From the NCBI RefSeq assembly GCF_023921805.1, contig NZ_CP074197.1, positions 2,170,001 through 2,234,000 of the forward strand: a stretch of 64,000 nt of DNA, read 5' to 3'. Below are positions 15,914-23,727 of this stretch, one piece after another. The position numbers were made by a program, and so were the translations under genes. Below the pieces are notes generated by a model. That model did no database searches and was not told the origin of the DNA. It saw nothing but the letters and a program-made list of their open reading frames with translations. Positions within the stretch are counted from its first letter, which is position 1. Every line of letters starts with the position of its first letter. This DNA comes from Ruminococcus sp. FMBCY1. Lineage in GTDB: Bacteria > Bacillota > Clostridia > Oscillospirales > Acutalibacteraceae.

Positions 15914-16324
15914 TTACTCGTCTTTGCGATACTTTTTCGGTGTGTATTTCTTGTTGTTTTTCTTAGCAATAAGGTACGCTTCCTGAATGGCATCAACCAT
16001 TTCACGCATGTCTTCGTCAGCCATTTCTCCGCCGGCAAATAAACCGGTTACTTCTGCTAGAAGTTCTTTTGCCTGCTTTGCACCTCTGTGTCCGTAATTA
16101 TCTTCAACATCTGCAATAAATGCTTCATCTTCCGATAAAAGATAGTTGATATTTACACCGAGAGCTTCGGCAAGTTTCTTATAGCGTTCTGTTCCTCTTG
16201 GACGGGAACTGTCATTCTCATAGGAACTGATAACTCTACGAGTAACGCCGATTTTTTTCGCCAACTCATCCTGATTTAATCCGAGTCTGTTTCGTTCGTT
16301 CTTAACTTTTTCGCCGAATGTCAT
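15914..16324 (-). CDS. XRE-family repressor
   Basis: Product of 136 aa. Residues 1-65 are a Cro/C1-type HTH (LGLNQDELAKKIGVTRRVISSYEN), followed by a charged helical tail. It diverges from dinB, and four related operator copies lie between the two genes, so it probably represses both. ImmR-type repressors of this sort are inactivated by an ImmA peptidase after DNA damage; the likely partner genes are those at 13619 and 18299. Confidence 0.88.
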   Translation of the reverse strand: MTFGEKVKNERNRLGLNQDELAKKIGVTRRVISSYENDSSRPRGTERYKKLAEALGVNINYLLSEDEAFIADVEDNYGHRGAKQAKELLAEVTGLFAGGEMADEDMREMVDAIQEAYLIAKKNNKKYTPKKYRKDE

Positions 16325-16356
16325 CTTGATTGTTCACTCCTTGTCTTAAATTATGT

Positions 16357-16449
16357 AGTTAAACTTCGTCTACACTCTTGACAAGAGAAGTTTAATTGCG
16401 TATAATAGCAAGTAAGAAGTTTAACTACTCATAGTTTATACTAAACTTC
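16357..16449. promoter_or_regulatory. Divergent promoter and operators between xre and dinB
   Basis: A consensus promoter for dinB: TTGACA 16378-16383, 17-bp spacer, TATAAT 16401-16406. Four copies of an 11-mer surround it: AGTTAAACTTC (16357-16367), GAAGTTTAATT (16387-16397, inside the spacer), GAAGTTTAACT (16416-16426) and TACTAAACTTC (16439-16449), as two inverted pairs. The TTGACA sits in the palindrome CTCTTGACAAGAG, which could also serve a divergent promoter. The arrangement indicates cooperative XRE repression. Confidence 0.75.
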
Positions 16450-16475
16450 TCAAAAAGTCAAGGGGGTTACGCAGA

Positions 16476-17711
16476 ATGGCTCGAAATATTTTACATTGCG
16501 ATATGAACAACTTCTATGCAAGTGTTGAGTGTATGCTTAACCCTGCTCTGAAAGAATATCCGGTTGCTGTATGCGGTTCTGTTGAAGAACGACACGGAAT
16601 TGTCCTTGCTAAGAATTATAAAGCAAAGGCATTTGATGTGAAAACCGGAGATACCGTCTGGCAGGCACAACAGAAATGTCGGGATTTGGTTATTGTTCCA
16701 CCGCATTATGAGGAATATATAAAATACTCAAAACTTGCAAGAAGCGTGTACGAACGATATACAGACCAAGTAGAACCTTATGGTATGGATGAGTGCTGGC
16801 TAGATATTACCGGAACAGGTAGTCTTTTCGGCTCTCCGGTGGAAGTTGCAAACAAAATCAGAGAAACGATTAAGTTTGAACTCGGACTTACTATCTCCGT
16901 TGGTGTTTCATTTAATAAGATATTTGCAAAACTCGGCTCTGATATGAAGAAGCCAGATGCAGTAACGGTTATACCAAAGGATACTTTCAGAGAAAAGATA
17001 TGGAAACTCCCATCGGCTGATTTGCTCGGTGTAGGCAGAGCGACACAGCGTACATTAGACAGCTATGGGATTCGTACCATCGGGGCTTTGGCACAGACCG
17101 ACCCTGAGTTCCTGCGAAGCGTATTAGAAAAAAACGGAGTTGCATTATGGAATTACGCAAATGGCAATGACCTTTCCCTTGTTGCCAAGAAAGACTTCGT
17201 ATCGCCTATCAAGAGCGTAGGACACGGTATAACGACAGTTGCAGACTTAGAGAAACCGGAGCAGGTGTGGCCCGTGTTACTCGAATTGACCCAAGACATC
17301 GGACACAAGCTCCGAGTCCACGGACTGAGTGCCGAGGGAGTTGCCATACACATTAGAGATAACACACTATGTACAAGACAATGGCAGACCAAGATTGACT
17401 TGCCTACGCAATCGCCGATGGTTCTTGCCAAGAGAGCATTTCAACTTTTTGAAGCAAGGTATGGTTGGTACAATCCAATCCGTTCCGTAACAATCCAAGC
17501 AATCAATCTTATTCCTCAAGACACGCCCCGTCAGATAGGATTATTTATGGATGTGGAAAAGCAGGAAAAGTTGGAACGACTTGAAAAATGTATTGAAACA
17601 ATCCGCAGATGCTTCGGTAAGGACAGCATAAGGAATGGAGTTCTGTATCAGGACTTGCAGCTACCACCGGAAAAAGTGGAAATCACTATGCCGACGGGAA
17701 TGGTCGGCTAA
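16476..17711 (+). CDS. dinB: Y-family DNA polymerase (DinB/UmuC type)
   Basis: Product of 411 aa. Catalytic acidic residues in ILHCDMNNFYASVE and MDECWLDITG, the thumb/HhH region LLGVGRATQRTLDSYGI, and a little-finger domain. It copies damaged DNA at low fidelity. It is controlled by the XRE operators upstream and starts the chain of small genes to 19221. Element-borne UmuC-like polymerases with nearby ImmA peptidases suggest an SOS-like damage response of the element. Confidence 0.92.
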   Translation: MARNILHCDMNNFYASVECMLNPALKEYPVAVCGSVEERHGIVLAKNYKAKAFDVKTGDTVWQAQQKCRDLVIVPPHYEEYIKYSKLARSVYERYTDQVEPYGMDECWLDITGTGSLFGSPVEVANKIRETIKFELGLTISVGVSFNKIFAKLGSDMKKPDAVTVIPKDTFREKIWKLPSADLLGVGRATQRTLDSYGIRTIGALAQTDPEFLRSVLEKNGVALWNYANGNDLSLVAKKDFVSPIKSVGHGITTVADLEKPEQVWPVLLELTQDIGHKLRVHGLSAEGVAIHIRDNTLCTRQWQTKIDLPTQSPMVLAKRAFQLFEARYGWYNPIRSVTIQAINLIPQDTPRQIGLFMDVEKQEKLERLEKCIETIRRCFGKDSIRNGVLYQDLQLPPEKVEITMPTGMVG

Positions 17712-17724
17712 GGAGGGCTTAATT

Positions 17725-18024
17725 GTGATTGATGAAAGTGATGTACAGGCATATGTAAGAATGCCTGATTGTTTAATAAAAGGATGCAGTGATGATATGG
17801 CTATCTTCATTGCGGACGGCGGAAACCATTTTACCGATTACGTAATATACGAAGGGATGTTTTTATTCTTTGGTTTGAATAAGCCGTTTCTAAAAGGTCG
17901 GCTTTCCTGCTACATTAACAAGAATGATGACGCAAAACCGAAATACAGAGTCTCAGATAAAGACATCGACGGATATGAGCATTTGGGAAGATTGGTTGTA
18001 ACAATGAGAAATTATGAGGTATAA
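17725..18024 (+). CDS. Uncharacterised small protein of the dinB unit
   Basis: Product of 99 aa starting at GTG 17725, with AAGGAGG 9 bases upstream just past the dinB stop. It has alternating hydrophobic strands (DMAIFIADGGNHFTDYVIYEGMF) and an acidic C-terminus; I recognise no family. The position, 13 bases after dinB and 3 bases before the next gene, suggests a polymerase accessory role. Confidence 0.65.
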   Translation: MIDESDVQAYVRMPDCLIKGCSDDMAIFIADGGNHFTDYVIYEGMFLFFGLNKPFLKGRLSCYINKNDDAKPKYRVSDKDIDGYEHLGRLVVTMRNYEV

Positions 18025-18027
18025 GCA

Positions 18028-18279
18028 ATGGAGTGTGAAAGAAGAAAAGTATATGTCGAAGTAAATGTGACGCATAGACCTGATGGAACGGCTCGTCCGA
18101 ATTCCATTAAGTTTGAAAATGATGAGATATATGAAGTTGACCGTGTAATGCAGAAGTGCAGAGCCGCCGCTACTAAGGTCGGTGGCACAGGCATTCGCTA
18201 TACGGTTCAGATTTGCGGACAGTCGGCTTTTCTGTTCGATGAAGAAAACGGAAAGTGGTTTGTCGAAGCAAAATCCTAA
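18028..18279 (+). CDS. Uncharacterised small protein of the dinB unit
   Basis: Product of 83 aa with a beta-rich pattern: RKVYVEVNVTHRPDGTARP, NDEIYEVDRVMQ, GGTGIRYTVQICGQ, then a final strand pair ending KWFVEAK. Small beta proteins of this layout often accompany Y-family polymerases on elements; I cannot name the family. It lies 3 bases after the preceding gene and 19 before the ImmA-type gene. Confidence 0.65.
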   Translation: MECERRKVYVEVNVTHRPDGTARPNSIKFENDEIYEVDRVMQKCRAAATKVGGTGIRYTVQICGQSAFLFDEENGKWFVEAKS

Positions 18280-18298
18280 TGTTAGGAGGGCTAAGTAA

Positions 18299-19036
18299 TT
18301 GAAACGCTTATCGAGAAATGATATAGAAACAATTTCAGAGAAATTTGTAAAGGCATATTTTGAACTGCCTGAAATAAAGAAATCACAGGTGTACCGCATT
18401 GAGCCGGAGCTAATGCTCGAAAAGGTACTTGGACTGACGATTGAGTATATGCACCTTTCCTATGATGGAAGCATTCTCGGAATGACATCGTTTGGGGAAC
18501 TCGGAGTGCAGGTATTTGAAAACAACGACGATGAAGCCTTTTTCTTCTTGGATGGCAAAACGGTTCTGGTCGAATCTGACCTTAACTATGACAACAACCT
18601 GAAAGGAAGAAAGAATTTTACACTTATGCACGAAGGCAGTCATCAGATATTCAAGATGTTGTTTCCAAATGATTATGGAATAACGGAAAAATCAGCCGGA
18701 GTGCATTATTACAAGGCAACCGCAGACACAGAGAAAAGCAGAATAATTACCGATTGGGAGGAATGGCAGGCAAATACACTTGCGGCTGCAATTCTGCTTC
18801 CGAGGTGTCTGATAGAAAAAGGAATGTTTTTGTTTGGGCTTGGGGATAAAATCGAATGCCTAAATAAAATCTATTATCCGGCGGTATATGAAAGATACGC
18901 AGCACTTTCAGATTTTTTAGGATGCTCAAAGAAAGCACTTGCAATACGAATGAAACAGCTTGGACTCTTGCACAAGGATTATCTTGATAATCCGTTTGAC
19001 TACCTTGCTGTTTATCCGGAGGTGTATAAGATTTGA
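18299..19036 (+). CDS. ImmA/IrrE-family metallopeptidase, second copy
   Basis: Product of 245 aa. Zinc motif HEGSH in NFTLMHEGSHQIFKML, with a downstream WQANTLAAAILLP helix that fits the third-ligand region of the family. The start is TTG at 18299, with GGAGGG 9 bases upstream. It is longer than the copy at 13619 and lies in the dinB unit, so it may cleave the XRE repressor now that the other peptidase gene is split from its repressor by the insertion sequence. That pairing is inference. Confidence 0.82.
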   Translation: MKRLSRNDIETISEKFVKAYFELPEIKKSQVYRIEPELMLEKVLGLTIEYMHLSYDGSILGMTSFGELGVQVFENNDDEAFFFLDGKTVLVESDLNYDNNLKGRKNFTLMHEGSHQIFKMLFPNDYGITEKSAGVHYYKATADTEKSRIITDWEEWQANTLAAAILLPRCLIEKGMFLFGLGDKIECLNKIYYPAVYERYAALSDFLGCSKKALAIRMKQLGLLHKDYLDNPFDYLAVYPEVYKI

Positions 19037-19221
19037 CAAGACTGGAACAGAAAGTAATCGTCAGGTGCAAACGCTGTGAATGGCGTATCTTTGATAAAGT
19101 CACGATGACGACAGGAAACATTGAAATTAAATGCCCGAAATGTGGGTATGTAAATGAGATTGACCTTTCACTGCGCAGAGGTAATCTCAAATTCAGAACA
19201 TTTAGAACAAACAAGAAATGA
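19033..19221 (+). CDS. Com-like zinc-ribbon protein
   Basis: Product of 62 aa starting at TTG 19033, overlapping the previous stop, with GGAGGTG upstream. Two CxxC-type knuckles (VRCKRCEWRIF and IKCPKCGYVNEI) make a zinc ribbon like that of phage Mu Com, followed by a basic tail (RRGNLKFRTFRTNKK) that could bind RNA or DNA. Its role here is unknown. Confidence 0.7.
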   Translation: MTRLEQKVIVRCKRCEWRIFDKVTMTTGNIEIKCPKCGYVNEIDLSLRRGNLKFRTFRTNKK

Positions 19222-19277
19222 GCAAACAACTGAATAACTGAGCTTTGTACCGAGCCACGGAACCTGAATGAGTTACC

Positions 19278-19347
19278 AAATAGCCGGACATTGAGAATAA
19301 CGGGATAACTATATCCTTGCGTTCTTGATGTTCGGCTATTTTTTTGT
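19278..19347 (+). terminator. Rho-independent terminator of the dinB unit
   Basis: The long imperfect stem AAATAGCCGGACAT (from 19278) with ATGTTCGGCTATTT (19328-19341) is followed by seven T residues. Confidence 0.85.
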
Positions 19348-19406
19348 TGCTCCGAAACGGAGAAGCAAATGAAAAAGCAGTGGCAGGCATACATAGCTAA
19401 ATACCC

Positions 19407-19463
19407 GTAATCTCCAAATTTTCTATATAAAAAAGCAATTTTAGAAAATTCAAAGGAGATTAC
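19407..19463 (+). promoter_or_regulatory. Hairpin sequestering the sigma-like gene's ribosome site
   Basis: GTAATCTCC (19407-19415) pairs perfectly with GGAGATTAC (19455-19463), and AATTTTCTA (19417-19425) with TAGAAAATT (19442-19450). The 3' arm contains the Shine-Dalgarno AAGGAG, 10 bases before the ATG at 19468. Folded RNA would hide the ribosome site, so translation of the sigma-like factor is probably controlled. Confidence 0.65.
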
Positions 19464-19467
19464 GAAA

Positions 19468-20055
19468 ATGACAAACAAACTTACATTAACGGAACAAGAA
19501 GAATTATTTGCAAAGGACTGTAAACTTATCAACCTCAAATATGAGTATGACGGATATACCGGCACAGAGAAATGGGCGATTATAACTGAACTTACTGAAG
19601 GAGAACTGTGGGATAAATATCCGGATATTATCAGCAGATACACTCCATTTGTCCTGCTGTCTGTGGCACAGGGAAAAGTGATTATTGACGATAACAGAGA
19701 AACTCATAGATGTGAAATGCGAGATGCAAGACATTTAGATGCTTTTTGTTATGAGGATGATTTATTTGAGCAATTCCATAATGAAGCATTCTTAGATTTT
19801 GTTGACCCATTTGAACTCAGAGAAGCAGAAGAAATTGCAGAGAGGAAAGAATTACAGCGTCTGCGTGAAATTGAGAAAGTTAAAATAGTGCTTTCAATGA
19901 TGAAACCAGCTCAGGAACGAAGATTGTATAAGTTTGTCATTGAGGGTAAAAGTTGTCGTGAAATAGCAACAGAAGAAGGAACTTATCACAGTTCTGTCAG
20001 CAAGTCTATTGAAGCGGCAAAGAAAAATTTTAAGAAAATTTATGAGAACCTCTGA
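19468..20055 (+). CDS. Sigma-70-like factor of the element
   Basis: Product of 195 aa. The C-terminal 65 residues look like sigma region 4 (MKPAQERRLYKFVIEGKSCREIATEEGTYHSSVSKSIEAAKKNFKKI), i.e. an HTH in a sigma/ArpU-like context. The N-terminal part is acidic and lacks a clear region 2. Proteins of this type on conjugative elements control transfer or excision genes. Its ribosome site is buried in a hairpin. It precedes the toxin, excisionase-like genes and integrase. Confidence 0.7.
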   Translation: MTNKLTLTEQEELFAKDCKLINLKYEYDGYTGTEKWAIITELTEGELWDKYPDIISRYTPFVLLSVAQGKVIIDDNRETHRCEMRDARHLDAFCYEDDLFEQFHNEAFLDFVDPFELREAEEIAERKELQRLREIEKVKIVLSMMKPAQERRLYKFVIEGKSCREIATEEGTYHSSVSKSIEAAKKNFKKIYENL

Positions 20056-20159
20056 TTTTGGGTGTCCAAAATGAATCCTTTTGTGCAATGAGTGAAGGGG
20101 TTATTTCATTCCAGATACGAATGACACTTCAAAATATTTAGAAATGTGAGGTTTTACAT

Positions 20160-20720
20160 ATGAAAGAAAAAACAATTTGCCGTGGGGATTTATTCTACTA
20201 CGACTTCGGAACACGAACAGGTTCGGTACAAAGCGGAACACGACCAGTGCTTGTAATTCAGGAAGATGATTATAACAGAAACGCACCAACAATTATTGTG
20301 GCTGCTGTAACAGGCGTTATCAAGAAAAGATACCTGCCGTCACATATCCTGCTCGGTCAGGAGTTTGGACTCAAGAAGCCGTCAATGGTTCTACTGGAGC
20401 AACTTCAGACAGTAAACAAAGATGAACTCAGAGATTACATCGGAACGATTGAAGATGAGCAGCTTTTAAGGCGAATAAATATAACGCTTAAAAAGACTTT
20501 TGGACTTTGGATTTATAAGGAAGAAAAGAAAGAAAATATCCGTTGCCTTTGCTCAAAGTGCCTGAAAGATTATATTCACAATCCCGATTATATCGTGCGT
20601 CGGCTTGACCCGTTTGCTAAGGTCAAAGACCATTGTGATAAATGCAATCAATCCGGTTGGGATTATGTGATTGCTGAAAGACAGCACAACGCAAGAGGAA
20701 AGGGGTGTCAGAATGTCTAA
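20160..20720 (+). CDS. MazF/PemK-family toxin with C-terminal zinc ribbon
   Basis: Product of 186 aa. Residues 1-115 follow the MazF fold (RGDLFYYDFG, SGTRPVLVIQEDDYN, PSHILLG, MVLLEQLQTVNKDEL). An extra 65 residues carry two cysteine pairs (CLCSKC and CDKC before NQSGWDYVI), probably binding zinc. No antitoxin gene lies immediately upstream. The next gene overlaps the stop and encodes a small HTH protein. It may be a toxin, or a ribonuclease adapted to regulate the element. Confidence 0.8.
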   Translation: MKEKTICRGDLFYYDFGTRTGSVQSGTRPVLVIQEDDYNRNAPTIIVAAVTGVIKKRYLPSHILLGQEFGLKKPSMVLLEQLQTVNKDELRDYIGTIEDEQLLRRINITLKKTFGLWIYKEEKKENIRCLCSKCLKDYIHNPDYIVRRLDPFAKVKDHCDKCNQSGWDYVIAERQHNARGKGCQNV

Positions 20721-20934
20721 GAAAAGATATGAAATTGTAAGTTATGACATTCCGCTTTGGTTAAAACCTGTTTTATCGGTAACGGAAACTTCAATTTACA
20801 CAGGGATAAGTGCCAATAAGATATATGAAATGTCTGAATCAGAGGATTGTCCGTTTGTGATATGGATAGGAAGTCGCAGGGTAATCAAGAGAAAATCCTT
20901 TGAGGAATACCTCGAAAGGCAGTATTCAATATAG
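20713..20934 (+). CDS. Excisionase-like HTH protein 1
   Basis: Product of 73 aa: LWLKPVLSVTETSIYTGISANKIYEM is a MerR/Xis-type winged-helix start, with IWIGSRRVIKRKSFEEYLERQ as the wing and DNA-contacting tail, as in Tn916-type excisionases. The ATG at 20713 overlaps the toxin gene by 8 bases, with AGGGG upstream. First of four related neighbours. Confidence 0.8.
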   Translation: MSKKRYEIVSYDIPLWLKPVLSVTETSIYTGISANKIYEMSESEDCPFVIWIGSRRVIKRKSFEEYLERQYSI

Positions 20935-21025
20935 TAAAAAGTCAAATCTGCGATGAGTCCGATTGCATAATGGGCTTATCACAGAAAAATGAATATACTG
21001 ATGCCATCAACGCAAGGAGGACGAA

Positions 21026-21256
21026 ATGCAAAGCAAAAAAGAAATGCCATTAGAGCATAAACCTATATTAACCATAAGAGAAGCGTCTTTTTATACAGGA
21101 ATCAGTGAAAAAAAACTGATTGAAATAACAAATCTATATGCCTGCCCATTTGTATTGTGGATGGGTAATCGCAGATTTATCAAGAGAAAAGCATTCAAGA
21201 AATTTATTCAGACATCGGAATTTAAGGGAGGTGCAGATGATGAACAGATTGAGTGA
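21026..21256 (+). CDS. Excisionase-like HTH protein 2
   Basis: Product of 76 aa with the same layout as the preceding protein (PILTIREASFYTGISEKKLIEI, then LWMGNRRFIKRKAFKKFI). CAAGGAGG lies 7 bases before the ATG. The 91-base gap before it has no gene. Its end overlaps the next gene. Confidence 0.8.
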   Translation: MQSKKEMPLEHKPILTIREASFYTGISEKKLIEITNLYACPFVLWMGNRRFIKRKAFKKFIQTSEFKGGADDEQIE

Positions 21257-21473
21257 TGAGTGGTTTTCCAGTAAAAGCGAGAGCGTTCCGTTGTGGCATA
21301 AGATAGCACTTTCTATTGATGAAATGTATGTATATACGGGCATTGGTAGAGAAACAATACGAGAACTTACAAAGCAACCGGAAGCAAAACAATTTACATT
21401 GAAAATTGGGAAAAGAACTCTAATTAAACGCAAACAATTTGAAGAATATTTAGACCAGATGTGTTCTATTTGA
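21237..21473 (+). CDS. Excisionase-like HTH protein 3
   Basis: Product of 77-78 aa (ATG at 21237 or 21240; AAGGGAGG at 21224-21231). IALSIDEMYVYTGIGRETIREL and LKIGKRTLIKRKQFEEYLDQ repeat the excisionase pattern. It overlaps gene 2 by about 20 bases. Confidence 0.8.
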   Translation: MMNRLSDEWFSSKSESVPLWHKIALSIDEMYVYTGIGRETIRELTKQPEAKQFTLKIGKRTLIKRKQFEEYLDQMCSI

Positions 21474-21487
21474 GGGGAGGAATGTAG

Positions 21488-21739
21488 ATGTACAAAATAG
21501 ATGGTTCTGAACTTTATGAATATCAGCAACAGCTATTGCAACCACCGGAGGATATACCGATTTGGGAAAAGAAATGTCTTACGGTCGAGGAAGCGGCTGC
21601 TTATTCAGGTATTGGAGAGCGAAGATTAAAGGCACTATTGATGGATAAGGATTGCAGTTTCAGAATTGCAAGAAGCGACAGGCTTTTAATTATACGAGAG
21701 AAGTTAGAGGAGTTTATTGACTCAAGCACAGAATTGTAG
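21488..21739 (+). CDS. Excisionase-like HTH protein 4
   Basis: Product of 83 aa. CLTVEEAAAYSGIGERRLKALL followed by FRIARSDRLLIIREKLEEFI is the closest of the four to classical Xis. It ends 11 bases before the integrase start, the usual xis-int arrangement, so it is the best candidate for the working excisionase. Confidence 0.82.
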   Translation: MYKIDGSELYEYQQQLLQPPEDIPIWEKKCLTVEEAAAYSGIGERRLKALLMDKDCSFRIARSDRLLIIREKLEEFIDSSTEL

Positions 21740-21750
21740 GAGGTAACACA

Positions 21751-22983
21751 ATGGCAAATACAAAAAGAAAAGATAAATCAAGAAAGGTTCTCCGCAAAGG
21801 GGAATCGCAACGTCCGGACGGTACTTATCAATTCCGATGGACAGATGAGAACCGTAAAAGACATTGTATTTATGCTAGGAACTTGGATGATTTAAGATAT
21901 AAGGAAGATGAAATCGACAAGGACAAGAAAGACGGTATCAAGGCAGAAGCACGCTATACATCACTTAACGATATGTATGAACTTTGGAGAGATTTGAAAC
22001 GTGGAATAAAGAATAATACTTTTGAGAATTACAAATATATGTACGAGACATTCGTGCGTAATCAGATTGGTTCTCAATTCATAATGTCTATAAAAAAGAC
22101 TGATATAAAAAGATATTACAACAGTCTTGTTGATGAAAGACATCTGAAACCCGCAACGATTGATAGCATACATACCGTTCTACATCAGGTCTTTGAAATG
22201 GCAGTAGATGATGATTATATCAGAAGCAATCCAACAGACAATGTTTTGCGTGAATTGAAAAAATCACATTGTTTTAAGACTGAAAAACGCAGGGCATTAA
22301 CCAAACCAGAGCAGGAACTTTTTCTTAACTATCTGAAGAACACACCGGAAGCACAGTATTGGTATCCAATATTTGCGGTTATGGTCGGAACTGGATTGCG
22401 TGTGGGCGAATTGACCGGACTCAGGTGGTGTGACATAGATTTAGAGGAAAGCATTATAGATGTGAATCATACGCTTGTTTATTATGACCACAGAACCGAA
22501 GGAAGCAAGAAAGGTTGCTATTTCAATGTGAATACAACCAAGACACCGGCAGGTATGCGACAAGTTCCAATGCTTGAATTTGTGAAAGAAGCATTTTTAA
22601 TGGAAAAAGAAAGGCAGGAACTTCTTGGACTGCATTGTGAAGCTACGGTTGATGGATATACGGATTTCATTTTTGTAAACCGTTTTGGTCAGCCACAGCA
22701 CCAAGCAACGCTCAATAAAGCAATTCGTCGCATTATACGAAACTGTAATGATAAGCAGTTTCTGGAAAGTGAAAATCCAGAGGTTTTACTTCCACACTTT
22801 AGCTGTCATTCTCTCAGACATACATTTACCACAAGAATGTGTGAAGCCGGAGTGAATGTGAAAGTCATTCAGGACGCACTCGGACACAAAGATGTATCTA
22901 CTACATTGAACATCTATACAGATGTAACAAAGGAATTAAGAAAGTCAGAGTTTGAGGGATTGGAATTACAATTTAATCAGTAA
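21751..22983 (+). CDS. int: Tyrosine-type integrase
   Basis: Product of 410 aa. N-terminal arm-binding domain (residues 10-60, DGTYQFRWTDENRKRHCIYA), SAM-like core-binding domain (about 70-170), and catalytic domain with Arg in GTGLRVGELTGLRW, HSLRHTFTT (HxxR), GHKDVSTT and the nucleophile Tyr in LNIYTDVT. Tn916-type. It catalyses integration and excision of this element; the three TACACCA repeats just downstream are probable arm sites. AGGAGG is 8 bases upstream of the ATG. Confidence 0.95.
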   Translation: MANTKRKDKSRKVLRKGESQRPDGTYQFRWTDENRKRHCIYARNLDDLRYKEDEIDKDKKDGIKAEARYTSLNDMYELWRDLKRGIKNNTFENYKYMYETFVRNQIGSQFIMSIKKTDIKRYYNSLVDERHLKPATIDSIHTVLHQVFEMAVDDDYIRSNPTDNVLRELKKSHCFKTEKRRALTKPEQELFLNYLKNTPEAQYWYPIFAVMVGTGLRVGELTGLRWCDIDLEESIIDVNHTLVYYDHRTEGSKKGCYFNVNTTKTPAGMRQVPMLEFVKEAFLMEKERQELLGLHCEATVDGYTDFIFVNRFGQPQHQATLNKAIRRIIRNCNDKQFLESENPEVLLPHFSCHSLRHTFTTRMCEAGVNVKVIQDALGHKDVSTTLNIYTDVTKELRKSEFEGLELQFNQ

Positions 22984-22997
22984 ATAGTCAGAGAATC

Positions 22998-23044
22998 AGA
23001 AAGAGAGCATATGCCGTAGAGATGCGGGGTATGCTTTCTTTACT
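22998..23044 (+). terminator. Terminator after the integrase
   Basis: AAGAGAGCATATGCC (23001-23015) pairs imperfectly with GGGGTATGCTTTCTT (23026-23040), followed by a T-rich run. Confidence 0.7.
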
Positions 23045-23117
23045 TTATGACGAGAAAGTGGTAGAATGATATACAAGACTGATGGCAATGCTATAAACCC
23101 AAAACTAAATAAGGATA

Positions 23118-23145
23118 TACACCATTTACACCAATTTTTACACCA
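23118..23145 (+). repeat. Putative integrase arm-type sites
   Basis: TACACCA occurs three times in direct orientation (23118-23124, 23127-23133, 23139-23145) between int and the element's right boundary, where Tn916-type integrases bind direct repeats with their N-terminal domain. The rest of 22984-23248 shows no gene. Confidence 0.5.
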
Positions 23146-23248
23146 AACCTCATTTTTACCTTCACGAAACAAGTGGGAATGGTGTAGAGAGGTTGAATAA
23201 AAGCCCATTTATAGGCGATAAAATTTATAAAATGGTTTTAAGTCGTGA

Positions 23249-23725
23249 GTGGACGATTTCGTCCCGACAATGAAGTCTTTAGACAGCGACAATAAAAAGT
23301 CTGCTGAAAAAGCACCTGAAGTTAAGGAAGAAGTAAAAGAAGAGGTTATCGATTTCTCTAAGGTTGAAATCGAGCCTATGTTCAAAGACTTTGTAGATTT
23401 TGACTCATTCAGCAAGTGTGATTTCCGTGCGGTAAAGGTAAAGGCTTGCGAGGCTGTTAAAAAGTCAAAGAAACTCTTACAGTTTACTCTTGACGACGGA
23501 ACAGGCACAGACCGCACAATTTTAAGCGGTATTCACGCTTATTATGAGCCGGAAGAGTTAGTCGGCAAGACACTTGTGGCAATCACAAATCTTCCACCGA
23601 GAGCAATGATGGGTATTGACTCTTGCGGTATGCTCCTTTCCGCCGTTCATACAGAAGAGGGCGAGGAAAAACTCCACCTATTAATGGTAGATAACCATAT
23701 CCCGGCAGGTGCAAAGCTCTATTAA
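23249..23725 (+). pseudogene. metG: 3' fragment of methionyl-tRNA synthetase gene
   Basis: The 158-residue frame is a charged linker (KSAEKAPEVKEEVKEEV) followed by the C-terminal EMAP/Trbp111-type OB-fold tRNA-binding domain of MetG (DFRAVKVKACEAVKKSKKLLQFTLDD, GIHAYYEPEELVGKTLVAITNLPPRAMMG, through HIPAGAKLY). An in-frame TGA precedes the GTG at 23249 and no ribosome site is seen, so the piece is probably cut from the catalytic part of metG, which would lie beyond the other end of the element. It could alternatively be an independently expressed Trbp111-like protein. Confidence 0.7.
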
Positions 23726-23727
23726 GA

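Larger units (their letters stand above)
1..23248. mobile_element. Integrative mobile element, right-hand part
   Basis: This stretch carries the gene set of an integrative (probably conjugative) element: tyrosine integrase, excisionase-like genes, sigma-like factor, XRE repressor, two ImmA/IrrE peptidases, DinB polymerase, MazF-like toxin and cargo. The integrase at 21751-22983 points toward the right boundary. The right boundary is placed just before a 3' fragment of metG, around 23245; the exact base cannot be fixed because the left junction is outside the window. No relaxase or type IV secretion genes are visible here, so conjugation is inferred only. Confidence 0.75.

Noticed and set aside
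18747..19643. 298-codon minus-strand frame across the ImmA, zinc-ribbon and sigma region
   Set aside because: It overlaps three supported genes on the other strand and a terminator, and shows no recognisable domain.
23118..23145. Short CRISPR-like array near the integrase
   Set aside because: The TACACCA repeats are only 7 bp with 2-5 base gaps, fitting integrase arm sites and not repeats with spacers; no cas genes.
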